Assembly: GCA_003641415.1 (NCBI GenBank)
Contig: QNAG01000003.1
Span: 1-29,602, forward strand
Reading direction: 5' to 3'
Length of the DNA stretch: 29,602 nucleotides
Origin: Candidatus Zixiibacteriota bacterium
GTDB lineage: Bacteria > Zixibacteria > MSB-5A5 > GN15 > FEB-12
Shown: piece after piece, positions 6,729-15,026 of the stretch
How positions within the stretch are numbered: position 1 is the stretch's first letter
How the letters are laid out: every line of letters starts with the position of its first letter
The notes under the pieces: model-generated
The model's input: only the letters and a program-made list of their open reading frames with translations
Told to the model about the DNA's origin: nothing
Database searches by the model: none
Made by a program: the position numbers and the translations under genes

Positions 6729-7850
6729 CTATTGGATATGATGGTCAACAAGGGAAACAAAGGCGTTATCAAGAATACTTGATACCGTATTCCATTGAAA
6801 GCGGGCAACTTTGGTACGGGCACGATCTGGATTTCCGCCCCAGATGTCATTTTTAGATGAAATGTGCTCTGTCAGTGAAATCAGCTGTTTGGTCAATACC
6901 TCAGGTGAGCCATCATAGAAAAACTCATCAGTATTGGCGCCACCCAAAAGTTCCGGGTAGGCCAAGCGGTTTGGGAGCAATGGGTAAGCGCCGGCAGAGA
7001 TAGCTTCGACAACACTAATGCCAAAAAACTCATGTTGAGCGGTCGAGACAATTACATCAGCCTTTATCAGAGCAGCTTCGTATTGTGAGCGTGATTGTTG
7101 ATAACCCCAGTGATCAATATAATCACTAAAATGCTCATGTGCCAACTCGAATACAGACGGTATCTGCTGAAACTGCGGACCAATCACACTCAACCGGAAA
7201 TCAGCTCCGCTTTGTTGGAGCAGCTTAAGCGCCTCGAAAAAACAATCAGGGTCCTTGTCATGCTCCCACCGAGCAGCCCACAAAATACGCAACGGTCCCG
7301 GCTTTCGCGGTTTACGAACAGGGAAAGTGTCTACGCCGGGTGAATAAATACGCGCTTTTGCTTCAATGCTGTCAACCAGTTCCAAAGATTTATAATCAGG
7401 CATATGGCTTAGGAAATCACGAAGACCTTCAAGGAAAGAATCCTGATGAAATCTGGAATTGAACCAGACCCCAGTAGCCGCCAGCGCAGTTGTGAAATTT
7501 GTAAAGGCAAACTGCAGGTCGCGTTCCTGCTGGTGACGGTCTGGGTAGGTCAGTTGATTCTCGTGGAAATAAACTACTGTTGGCAGTTGTCGAAGATGTG
7601 GACTGACCAATCCTAGGAACTCCGCCAGGTTGAGCATATCGGAACAGAAAATAGCATCCCAGTGGTGACCGTCTGTTAGCTGTTGGTTGACTTTTTCAGC
7701 GAATGTAACCGCACTGTGTCGCATGCGCCATTTCCACTTGTAACAGGGTAACCCCAAAATCGTCCACTGATGACGACTGCGCGATTGCCACCCATCAAGA
7801 AAAGCCCGATGGCTGCCATTATAGTACGGTTCAAGGGCAAGGACATTCAT
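6729..7850 (-). CDS. DUF3524 glycosyltransferase, homologue of tRNA-queuosine alpha-mannosyltransferase (QTMAN/GTDC1)
   Basis: 373 residues. The N-terminus (LALEPYYNGSHRAFLDGW, then LPCYKWKWRMRHSA) is the DUF3524 signature found in vertebrate GTDC1, now known as QTMAN, which mannosylates queuosine in tRNA-Asp using GDP-mannose. The C-terminal half is a GT-B glycosyltransferase group 1 domain, with RILWAARWEHDKDPDCFFEAL at its start and the nucleotide-sugar motif AQHEFFGISVVEAISAG (about residues 280-296). The function in bacteria is not established as far as I know; queuosine glycosylation is a family-based inference. It lies upstream of perR on the same strand but separated by 153 nt, so is probably a separate unit. 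No Shine-Dalgarno is visible before the ATG. Confidence 0.85.
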   Translation of the reverse strand: MNVLALEPYYNGSHRAFLDGWQSRSRHQWTILGLPCYKWKWRMRHSAVTFAEKVNQQLTDGHHWDAIFCSDMLNLAEFLGLVSPHLRQLPTVVYFHENQLTYPDRHQQERDLQFAFTNFTTALAATGVWFNSRFHQDSFLEGLRDFLSHMPDYKSLELVDSIEAKARIYSPGVDTFPVRKPRKPGPLRILWAARWEHDKDPDCFFEALKLLQQSGADFRLSVIGPQFQQIPSVFELAHEHFSDYIDHWGYQQSRSQYEAALIKADVIVSTAQHEFFGISVVEAISAGAYPLLPNRLAYPELLGGANTDEFFYDGSPEVLTKQLISLTEHISSKNDIWGGNPDRARTKVARFQWNTVSSILDNAFVSLVDHHIQ

Positions 7851-7932
7851 TTGAGATAGTTTATAGCATCACGCTCTATAATGCAAATGCAAGCGTTATA
7901 GATGAGGAAACATCTGCTTTTCGATGTGTCAC

Positions 7933-10900
7933 TCACTGTATCTCAAAGTATTCGTCACTCTCAGCAACCAGGGCACCATCCGAGGTCGTTACTCGGATGA
8001 CACACTCGTGTGAGAGCGGAACAGTATAAGGTATATACCAGAGAAAGGATGTCGATGGGACGTTTGCATCAATCGTCTCCCAGTTAGCACCCGCATCAGT
8101 GGATAGTTCGACCTTGAAGCTCCCCTCCCATCCATCGGAAGTCCAAGTAATGTAGTACTCGTGATCCAAGTACCAGATATCGTTTTTGGTAGGGCTAGTA
8201 ACGGTGAGCTTAGCAATCGAGAGCCAACTATCAGAAAGATCATTGCAGGCTGTGTTCGAAGCCTGAGTAACCATGATCCAGCCTTCCCATCCAGCGTAAT
8301 CCGGAACAACCCAAGTGTAGGAACCGGTATTAGCGACGCCAAGCACGATTGTTTCCCAACCCTCGATCCCGAAGTAGATGTCAACCGCTTCAATTGACCC
8401 CGTAGTTTCCCATTTGATCTCAGCATTGGATCCGACTTCAAGAGTCTCCCCGCCGTTTGGGCTGTTAACCGTGAACCCGGCAATGGTGAACACTGAATCG
8501 CTGGTGTCAAAGATCCCAGGCTCGGCATATGCCGCAGACCCAGGCTTATAGACCAGGACAGAGGCATTCTCCGTTGGTGTGTTAGGAATGGTCCAAAAAT
8601 ATGAACCATCATTAACAACTCCCGTAGCAATCAGTTGCGTATCGGAAACCCAGTTATCCAAGGAATAGAACAGATAAAGATAATCTTCTCCAGAAGCATC
8701 AATAACGACCCATTTGATTGTCTGCGTATCTCCTACCAGCCACTCCTCCCCACCATTGGGTTCCAAAACCTCTACGCCATCCATGGCCAGCCAATTAATT
8801 TGGGCCAGCGTGTTCAGATCATGAACGTCGCGGAACCTAATTTGAAACTGGTACGATGGGATGTTTTGCGGTACAGCCCAACGGTAGGCGCCGTCATTGG
8901 CCGTGATGGCAATGTCGCTCCAGTTCACACCATTATCCCGACTATACTGGAGCAGCACATTACTGGAAAGGCTGCCGCTCGGAGTCCACGATATAGTAGT
9001 ATCCTGACCTCCGATGAGGAAGTCTTCTCCCTCAGGGAAGTCCGGCGTAATCGCATCATGCATGACTGAAATACTCCAGCCAAGCGTGTCCAGCGGGCGA
9101 CCGTCAGCATCGGCATCCATCACACCCACTTGTACGTTGTAATTGAACCCGAGATTTCGCGGATAGAAGTCGTATGCTCCAGTGTTAGGAATTGACGCCG
9201 ATGTATAGGATAGGCCAGACGAGGCAGTGTTTTCGCGCCACCAAATCTTGACATTTTCTATACCAGCCGAGTTCCAGGTGATTGGAATGGCTGTCGAATC
9301 GGTGCCACCGCGATCATATGCAATCTCGTAAGCCCAAACCATCGTGTCCGGACCGGTCAGTCTAATACCTCCCAACGTGAACGGTTCGCTAAGCCAGATG
9401 CACCCGCCGCTCATATTCTGCAGGCCGATGCGCGCTTGCGAGGAGAATAGGGTATCGTCGAGAGAGATAACCTTAGAACCGATGGTATTGACCGTGAACT
9501 CGTATACGGTATCAATAAATGTTACACCGTTATCAAGAGATAAATAGTAATTGAGTAAGCTGCCGTATTGTGTTCCTGCAGGGTATTCGAATGTCCATGA
9601 AATGTCCCCCTGGGGTGCTTCGAAGCCGCTCGTAGCGGCATTTGGGTTTGTCACATTGATGTATGGAAGCAGACGAAGTGTGTCGTAGCCAGCGTTACCG
9701 GAGTTGTCATATATTGTAATCGCCAGCAAGTCACCTGCGCCGCAAGCACCTTCAGGAACCCGAATATAAGCCGCACTGTCCTTGCTATGATCTCTGTTCC
9801 AGGTCCAGTTTATTGAAGTTTCTGGCAGCTTGTAGTTTTCATCACTACCGGCCTCAATGAAAGTGAAAATTGGATTGTTGGTTTTCTGGCAAAACTCCAG
9901 AGTACGGTCCAGACTGATGGAATCATCGAGAGACGAAGTCCCTCGTATATTGTCGGCGTCGCCGTAGGTGTGGGCCACTTCAAATACGGGTGGGGTAGAA
10001 TCACTGAGGGAAAGATACGGCGTAAACAATGGTCCTTCCCCACCACTGGTGTATGGGGCAATGGTAAACTCAATAACTGTTGAATCGGAAAACGGTGTCT
10101 GAATGGCGTCAGATAGATCACTGTCGAACTGATTCGGTAGTGTCACCTTGGCTATTTGGTATTGTAGATAGCCTTTATGTTCGACATCTGCAATGGCGAT
10201 GAAGTCCGTATTAACATTGTTGTCGCGGACATAGATACGATAACTAATCGGCCCGCCAGTGTAGCCTGTTGTCGACCAGCGGAATGCTATATGAGTGTCA
10301 TCCCAGTCAGCTTTCCAGCCGACCCCCATGCTGTCGTAATCAACATCAAAACTCACAATAGTGATTGAAGCAGGAATGTAGATCGAATCAATGTTCGATA
10401 TCGGGGACACGTTACCTGCTGTGTCACTGCTCTTAATTGCAAAGTAGTACCAGAATCCGCGTGAAAGATCGGTAACCCAGAGCGATTCAGGTGTGCCTGC
10501 TACCTGTGGTATTGGTACGTCGGGTATGAGCAAGACCTCTGTCCATTCAAGCAGAGTGCTGTAGCTTGTGGCAGAGCCTACGTAATACTGATCTGCCGTG
10601 CCGATATTGCCATCATCCCCAGGCGCTGTCCAAGTCAGAAGCACAGCGGTGCCGGCGGTGTCTGCAATAAGGAAGTCCTCAATCGCGGCTGGACTGATGC
10701 TATCTACCGGCATGGGCATCGTCGTAAACTGCCAACTTTCTGACCAATCTGCAGAACCGTAATTGTTATGAGCTTGTACTCGCCAATAGTAGGTAGTGGC
10801 AAAGTTGAGGCCTTCAAGAAGAAAGGAGGTTGAATCCAATCCGGTAGCAATAGTGGTCCACACGAAGCTGTTGTTGGACATAGCCAATTCATACAGAGTG

Positions 10901-11868
10901 GCGCGGTCGCTGGCCTGCCAAGTCAGGAGTATATTAGTATCAACATCAGTAGCCTGGTCAGACGGCGATAGAAGTTGTACAATGTTAGGTATGGTATCAG
11001 GAACCCAGTTTGTGTCCTCCGCTATCTGTACCAGACAGCTGTCGAAGATGAATGGCTTCTCTATTACTACCGGATTTTCTTCGTCAGATGCGTACATACT
11101 CACTGTATCAATTTGGAGATAAGTCGAGTCCATAACGCTGACAATATTGCGGGCTACAAATCTAAAACCTGCCAGGGTGGCGTTTCCGGCTGTATCCACC
11201 AGCAGTGTGGTGCCGTCAGTATGAGACATTCTGATCTCCACAGAGGATGGATTTGACTCAATAGGGGTAGCGGAGAAATTCATTTCCCCCGAGTTATAAC
11301 CAGAGGAAAGTACAGCGCTATCATATCGAAGCAACGTGGAATCATAATACACGCGGAAGGTTAAATCAAAGAGGTTCTTAACGTTGAATATGCGAGCATC
11401 AACTGTAAAGGCTTTTCCCTCGTCGATTTCAACAAAGCGTGGTTGCAGTTTCAACAAGGATACCTGAGGATCAAGCGTAACCTGCACCGTGATTGCAATC
11501 CCGGATGTTACATCCGCCAACTGCTCTCCCCGGTACAGCACGTTGCCTGTAGCGTCCAGGGCTTCCACCACAAAGAGCCGATCAGATCCAACTGGAACTT
11601 CCAGTGTGTCACTAAAAATATATCCCTGGTCTTCATAGACTTGAACGGTATCATCAATAATTACCTGATCGTCAGCATAAATAACAATACGCAGACTTGT
11701 TATCATCTGGCTAAGCTCAGGGGATGACAACTTGAAACTGAGATCAACTGATGGTGTATTGGTTGTATTAACGCTATTATCGGTGCATTGCACTACGAAA
11801 ATAATCATCAGTGTTGCTACCAGAGACAACAGCAAAAACAACAATCTAAACCGGGATATATTCTGCAT
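7933..11868 (-). CDS. Large surface lipoprotein with cohesin-like domain, FN3 and PNGGE repeats
   Basis: 1311 residues. An N-terminal hydrophobic segment ends at C28 (IFVVQC), a non-canonical but possible lipobox. Residues about 40-133 form a beta-rich domain. Residues about 137-282 resemble a cohesin/CBM-type fold (NVKNLFDLTFRVYYDSTLL... then GNATLAGFRFVA). FN3-like domains follow at about 297-386 (TTYYWRVQA) and about 390-500 (with AAIEDF and GDDGNIGTADQY, typical of large surface proteins). The C-terminal third has at least three Ig-like repeats starting with EPNGGEEW, SPNGGETL and SPTKNDIW, each with an xIKW/xITW strand and a W-x-(I/V)-P ending. It is most likely exposed on the cell surface as an adhesive or scaffold protein. 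AAGGA lies upstream of the ATG. It is transcribed divergently from the dockerin protease. Confidence 0.82.
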   Translation of the reverse strand: MQNISRFRLLFLLLSLVATLMIIFVVQCTDNSVNTTNTPSVDLSFKLSSPELSQMITSLRIVIYADDQVIIDDTVQVYEDQGYIFSDTLEVPVGSDRLFVVEALDATGNVLYRGEQLADVTSGIAITVQVTLDPQVSLLKLQPRFVEIDEGKAFTVDARIFNVKNLFDLTFRVYYDSTLLRYDSAVLSSGYNSGEMNFSATPIESNPSSVEIRMSHTDGTTLLVDTAGNATLAGFRFVARNIVSVMDSTYLQIDTVSMYASDEENPVVIEKPFIFDSCLVQIAEDTNWVPDTIPNIVQLLSPSDQATDVDTNILLTWQASDRATLYELAMSNNSFVWTTIATGLDSTSFLLEGLNFATTYYWRVQAHNNYGSADWSESWQFTTMPMPVDSISPAAIEDFLIADTAGTAVLLTWTAPGDDGNIGTADQYYVGSATSYSTLLEWTEVLLIPDVPIPQVAGTPESLWVTDLSRGFWYYFAIKSSDTAGNVSPISNIDSIYIPASITIVSFDVDYDSMGVGWKADWDDTHIAFRWSTTGYTGGPISYRIYVRDNNVNTDFIAIADVEHKGYLQYQIAKVTLPNQFDSDLSDAIQTPFSDSTVIEFTIAPYTSGGEGPLFTPYLSLSDSTPPVFEVAHTYGDADNIRGTSSLDDSISLDRTLEFCQKTNNPIFTFIEAGSDENYKLPETSINWTWNRDHSKDSAAYIRVPEGACGAGDLLAITIYDNSGNAGYDTLRLLPYINVTNPNAATSGFEAPQGDISWTFEYPAGTQYGSLLNYYLSLDNGVTFIDTVYEFTVNTIGSKVISLDDTLFSSQARIGLQNMSGGCIWLSEPFTLGGIRLTGPDTMVWAYEIAYDRGGTDSTAIPITWNSAGIENVKIWWRENTASSGLSYTSASIPNTGAYDFYPRNLGFNYNVQVGVMDADADGRPLDTLGWSISVMHDAITPDFPEGEDFLIGGQDTTISWTPSGSLSSNVLLQYSRDNGVNWSDIAITANDGAYRWAVPQNIPSYQFQIRFRDVHDLNTLAQINWLAMDGVEVLEPNGGEEWLVGDTQTIKWVVIDASGEDYLYLFYSLDNWVSDTQLIATGVVNDGSYFWTIPNTPTENASVLVYKPGSAAYAEPGIFDTSDSVFTIAGFTVNSPNGGETLEVGSNAEIKWETTGSIEAVDIYFGIEGWETIVLGVANTGSYTWVVPDYAGWEGWIMVTQASNTACNDLSDSWLSIAKLTVTSPTKNDIWYLDHEYYITWTSDGWEGSFKVELSTDAGANWETIDANVPSTSFLWYIPYTVPLSHECVIRVTTSDGALVAESDEYFEIQ

Positions 11869-12006
11869 AGTTTTCCTTCTCTTTTATTATTTCATTCCAT
11901 AAGGATTTATGTCACTTTCATCATTAACGTACAGTAGACACCTTTCAGCCGCAAGAGCTTTCTTTTGCTGACCGTCTACCGATGTTATGGTTATAGAAAA
12001 ATGATG

Positions 12007-12034
12007 TTGTAGAAAACAAATTTCATGTTATATT
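12007..12034 (+). promoter_or_regulatory. Candidate promoter of the secreted protease
   Basis: TTGTAG (12007-12012) and TATATT (12029-12034) are 16 nt apart. The -10 is preceded by TGT, an extended -10. The start point would be about 35 nt before the ATG at 12077. Confidence 0.45.
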
Positions 12035-12076
12035 GAAAAAAGTCTACAAGTAATACCTGCCCCAATGGAGGACAAA

Positions 12077-14488
12077 ATGAAATTTGCTCTGTCACTGACT
12101 GCAATTTTGCTACTTTCCTGTTTTTTCATAATTGGTTCAGCTTTGGCCCAACTGCCCAGCAGCTATGACCTGCGCGATGTTAGCGGAACCGACTATGTCA
12201 CATCTGTCAAAAGTCAAACCGGCGGCACCTGCTGGACACATGGCGCTATGGCAGCAATGGAAGGCAATCTGTTGATGACCGGTAACTGGGATGCTGCCGG
12301 TGAATCCGGCGAACCAAACTTGGCCGAGTATCACCTTGACTGGTGGAACGGTTTCAACCAGCACAATAACGATGATATTGAGCCCCCTGACGGTGCCGGA
12401 CTTGAAGTTCACCAAGGGGGCGATTACCGTGTGACAACAGCCTATTTATCTCGAGGAGAGGGAGCGGTTCGTGATATAGACGGGCAGTCTTATAGCACCG
12501 CTCCTTTACGGTCTGATCCGAGTTATCATTATTACTATGCTCGTCATGTGGAGTGGTACGTGGCCGAGACAGACCTGAGCAACATCGATCTAATCAAAGA
12601 GAAGGTCATGTCCGAAGGTGTTATGGGCACCTGCCTGTGCTATGACGCCTCATTCATGTCGGGGTATATACACTACCAGCCACCAAGTTCCGCTCTTGAG
12701 CCTAACCACGCAGTGGCTATTATTGGCTGGGATGATGCTAAAGTTACTCAGGCTCCCGAGCCGGGCGCATGGCTGATCAAGAACAGCTGGGGCGCTTCTT
12801 GGGGCGAAAGCGGATATTTCTGGATATCCTATTACGATAAACACTGTGGACAGCACCCGGAGATGGGAGCGATTTCATTTCAGGATGTTGTCCCAATGCC
12901 ATACGACCGATTCTACTACCACGACTACCACGGTTGGCGCAATACCCGAACCGATGTCTCCGAAGCCTTCAACGCCTATACTGCCCAAGGTGCGGACCAA
13001 GGTGCAGAGATGATATCTGCAGTTAGTTTCTTCTCGGCCGATGACAACGTCACTTACACAGTGAAGGTGTATGATCGTTTCGAGAGCGGTGTATTATTGG
13101 ATGAACTGGCCACCCAAACCGGCCTTTTCGAATATAGTGGTTACCATACGGTCGATCTTGATACGCCCCTGTTGCTCACTGAAGGGGACGATTTCTATGT
13201 ATACGTCCAGTTCTCTTCGGGCGGTCATCCGTATGACCAGACCTCAGATATACCGGTCCTGCTAGGAGCCAAGTATCGGACTATTGTCGAATCCAATTCT
13301 AATCCTGGCGAAAGCTATTACTATGACGGTGTTAACTGGGTTGATCTGTACACTGACGACACGACCGCCAATTTCTGTATCAAGGCTCTCGTGGTCGATG
13401 CTCCATTTTTGGAAATCAACTTACCGGATGGTGCCCCGCAGTACCTTACCCCGGGTGAGCCAACAACTTTTTCAGTTGAAATTACTGACGGTGGTGAAAT
13501 TTATCTCCCCGGTTCCGCCACACTGTTCTATCGTTATGACGGCGGTACGTATCTGACCGAAAGTCTGACTTCACTCGGCGGAAATTTGTTCGAGGCTACC
13601 CTGCCGGAGGCTAATTGCGATGATATCCCTGAGTTCTACATCAGCGCCGAAGGCGAAGGTAAATCGCTGGTGCTGAATCCTCCTGACGCACCCACGGATG
13701 TTTACACAGCTCTGGTTGGTACACCGTTGACGATCTTGCACGATGACTTTGAGACCGACCTCGGCTGGACGGTTGAGAATCTCGGCGCTTCCAGAGGCTT
13801 CTGGCAGCGAGGCGTACCGGTCGATGACGACGGTTGGGATTACGATCCTGCGACCGATGGCGATGGCAGTGGTCAGTGTTACCTGACCGAGAATACGCTG
13901 GGCAACACCGATATCGACGATGGATCTGTGCGTTTGACATCGCCGACGTTCAGCCTGATTGATGGTGGGTCGGTTGAATACGACTATTATCTCTATCTGA
14001 CCAATTCCGATGGTGGTATTGATCGTTTGTTGGTGGAAGCCAATGATGATGACGGCACCGGCACCTGGTTCGAAGTTGCTCGCCATGATACCGATGGCGG
14101 TCTGAACTGGAAACATCATGTCATTACTGAGGATGTATTCTTGACGGTTGGGCTCAATCTGACAAATAGAATGGTTATCCGTTTTACTGCTAACGATGAT
14201 GACCCGCAGAGTATTGTCGAGGCGGGTATTGATGGTTTCTTGGTGACTTCACTCGAGTGTGAAAATGCGTACATCTGTGGCGATGTTGATGGTAATAGTG
14301 AAGGACCGGATGTTGCTGATCTTACATACTTAGTGGCTTACCTATTCACAAGTGGCCCTCCTCCTCCAGTAATAGCGGCAGCCAATATCGATGGTGTTAC
14401 CGGAACAGGCGGACCGATCGATGTGAGCGATCTTACATATTTTGTTGAGTACTTATTCTTGGGGGGTCCGCTGCCGATATGTGAATAG
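12077..14488 (+). CDS. Secreted papain-family (C1A) cysteine protease with C-terminal dockerin
   Basis: 803 residues. The signal peptide ends at SALA (about residue 24), and the mature enzyme starts at once with LPSSYDLRD, so the usual papain propeptide is missing. The catalytic set is visible: Q47 (oxyanion hole), C52 in GGTCW, H211 in EPNHAVAIIGW and N236 in KNSWG. A beta domain of the lectin-like type found behind bacterial C1 proteases follows (about 270-450), then a further domain (about 555-725) and a dockerin at the C-terminus. The dockerin has two Ca-binding loops (GDVDGNSEGPDVADLTYLV and NIDG...PIDVSDLTYFV). It should be exported and attached or assembled through the dockerin. I chose the ATG at 12077 because GGAGG precedes it by 6 nt; the in-frame ATG at 12065 overlaps that site. 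Confidence 0.93.
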   Translation: MKFALSLTAILLLSCFFIIGSALAQLPSSYDLRDVSGTDYVTSVKSQTGGTCWTHGAMAAMEGNLLMTGNWDAAGESGEPNLAEYHLDWWNGFNQHNNDDIEPPDGAGLEVHQGGDYRVTTAYLSRGEGAVRDIDGQSYSTAPLRSDPSYHYYYARHVEWYVAETDLSNIDLIKEKVMSEGVMGTCLCYDASFMSGYIHYQPPSSALEPNHAVAIIGWDDAKVTQAPEPGAWLIKNSWGASWGESGYFWISYYDKHCGQHPEMGAISFQDVVPMPYDRFYYHDYHGWRNTRTDVSEAFNAYTAQGADQGAEMISAVSFFSADDNVTYTVKVYDRFESGVLLDELATQTGLFEYSGYHTVDLDTPLLLTEGDDFYVYVQFSSGGHPYDQTSDIPVLLGAKYRTIVESNSNPGESYYYDGVNWVDLYTDDTTANFCIKALVVDAPFLEINLPDGAPQYLTPGEPTTFSVEITDGGEIYLPGSATLFYRYDGGTYLTESLTSLGGNLFEATLPEANCDDIPEFYISAEGEGKSLVLNPPDAPTDVYTALVGTPLTILHDDFETDLGWTVENLGASRGFWQRGVPVDDDGWDYDPATDGDGSGQCYLTENTLGNTDIDDGSVRLTSPTFSLIDGGSVEYDYYLYLTNSDGGIDRLLVEANDDDGTGTWFEVARHDTDGGLNWKHHVITEDVFLTVGLNLTNRMVIRFTANDDDPQSIVEAGIDGFLVTSLECENAYICGDVDGNSEGPDVADLTYLVAYLFTSGPPPPVIAAANIDGVTGTGGPIDVSDLTYFVEYLFLGGPLPICE

Positions 14489-14530
14489 GCAGTAACAGAA
14501 GTATTATTCTTGATATATTGATAATATCCT

Positions 14531-14562
14531 GCGGGGTGATCTTCTGACCACCCCGCTTTTTC
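14531..14562 (+). terminator. Rho-independent terminator of the protease gene
   Basis: GCGGGGTG and CACCCCGC form a perfect 8-bp GC-rich stem with a 10-nt loop, followed by TTTTTC. It lies 43 nt after the protease stop. Confidence 0.88.
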
Positions 14563-14637
14563 TATTTAGGCAATCGAATCGAAGAAGCATATGTGTTGAT
14601 AAATAAAGAGACTGGTCTGGAATGCTGTAGAAAAAGC

Positions 14638-14711
14638 TACCCCCGGCAGGACTTGAACCTGCTACCCTCGGTTTAGGAAACCGATGCTCTATCCAGGTGA
14701 GCTACGGGGGC
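14638..14711 (-). tRNA. tRNA-Arg (anticodon CCT)
   Basis: A 74-nt cloverleaf on the minus strand. It has a 7-bp acceptor (GCCCCCG with CGGGGGT, first pair G-U), a D stem GCTC/GAGC, an anticodon stem TCGGT/ACCGA around loop TTCCTAA (anticodon CCT, reads AGG), a variable loop of 5, and a T stem GCAGG/CCTGC with loop TTCAAGT. The discriminator is A and the 3' CCA is not encoded. A TTGACA element lies at 14755-14760 on the same strand, but no good -10 follows. Confidence 0.96.
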
Positions 14712-15026
14712 ATTAACACTTTCCACATCCCCAAGAAACTGTAAAAACGTCGCTTGTCAATTATGAACTGGGCAGTTGTAATGTCTGTAATCTGGTTGTG
14801 TCAGCTCAACAAGCGAAATGACGTAACCGATACTCTCAAGGATTAGCGGTGTCAGGTGGAACCCCTCGACAGTTCCGCCGTCGAGCTATATCTCGCGAAC
14901 TCCTACATCTGACTTGTCAAGTTCAATTGACATAACTACTTATGAAGGACTCTGCTCTTATACTGGCCTGCTGTGTTTTCAGAATAAAAAGAGTTTGGCT
15001 GCTCCTTGCGTTACTGATAACATTTC
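14712..15026. other. Intergenic stretch without a recognisable gene
   Basis: 315 nt between tRNA-Arg and the Wzi-like gene. It holds the TTGACA at 14755-14760 (minus) that may serve the tRNA and an inverted TTGTCAA/TTGACA pair near 14914-14932. I see no ORF with a ribosome-binding site, no terminator with a T-tract and no structured RNA I recognise. Confidence 0.6.

Noticed and set aside
13571..14119. 182-residue minus-strand ORF opposite the protease
   Set aside because: It is a shadow of the protease C-terminal domains. It has no ribosome-binding site and no recognisable protein features.
14914..14932. TTGACA promoter on the plus strand near 14927
   Set aside because: The only -10-like sequence (TATACT at 14959-14964) is 26 nt away, too far, and no plus-strand gene follows.
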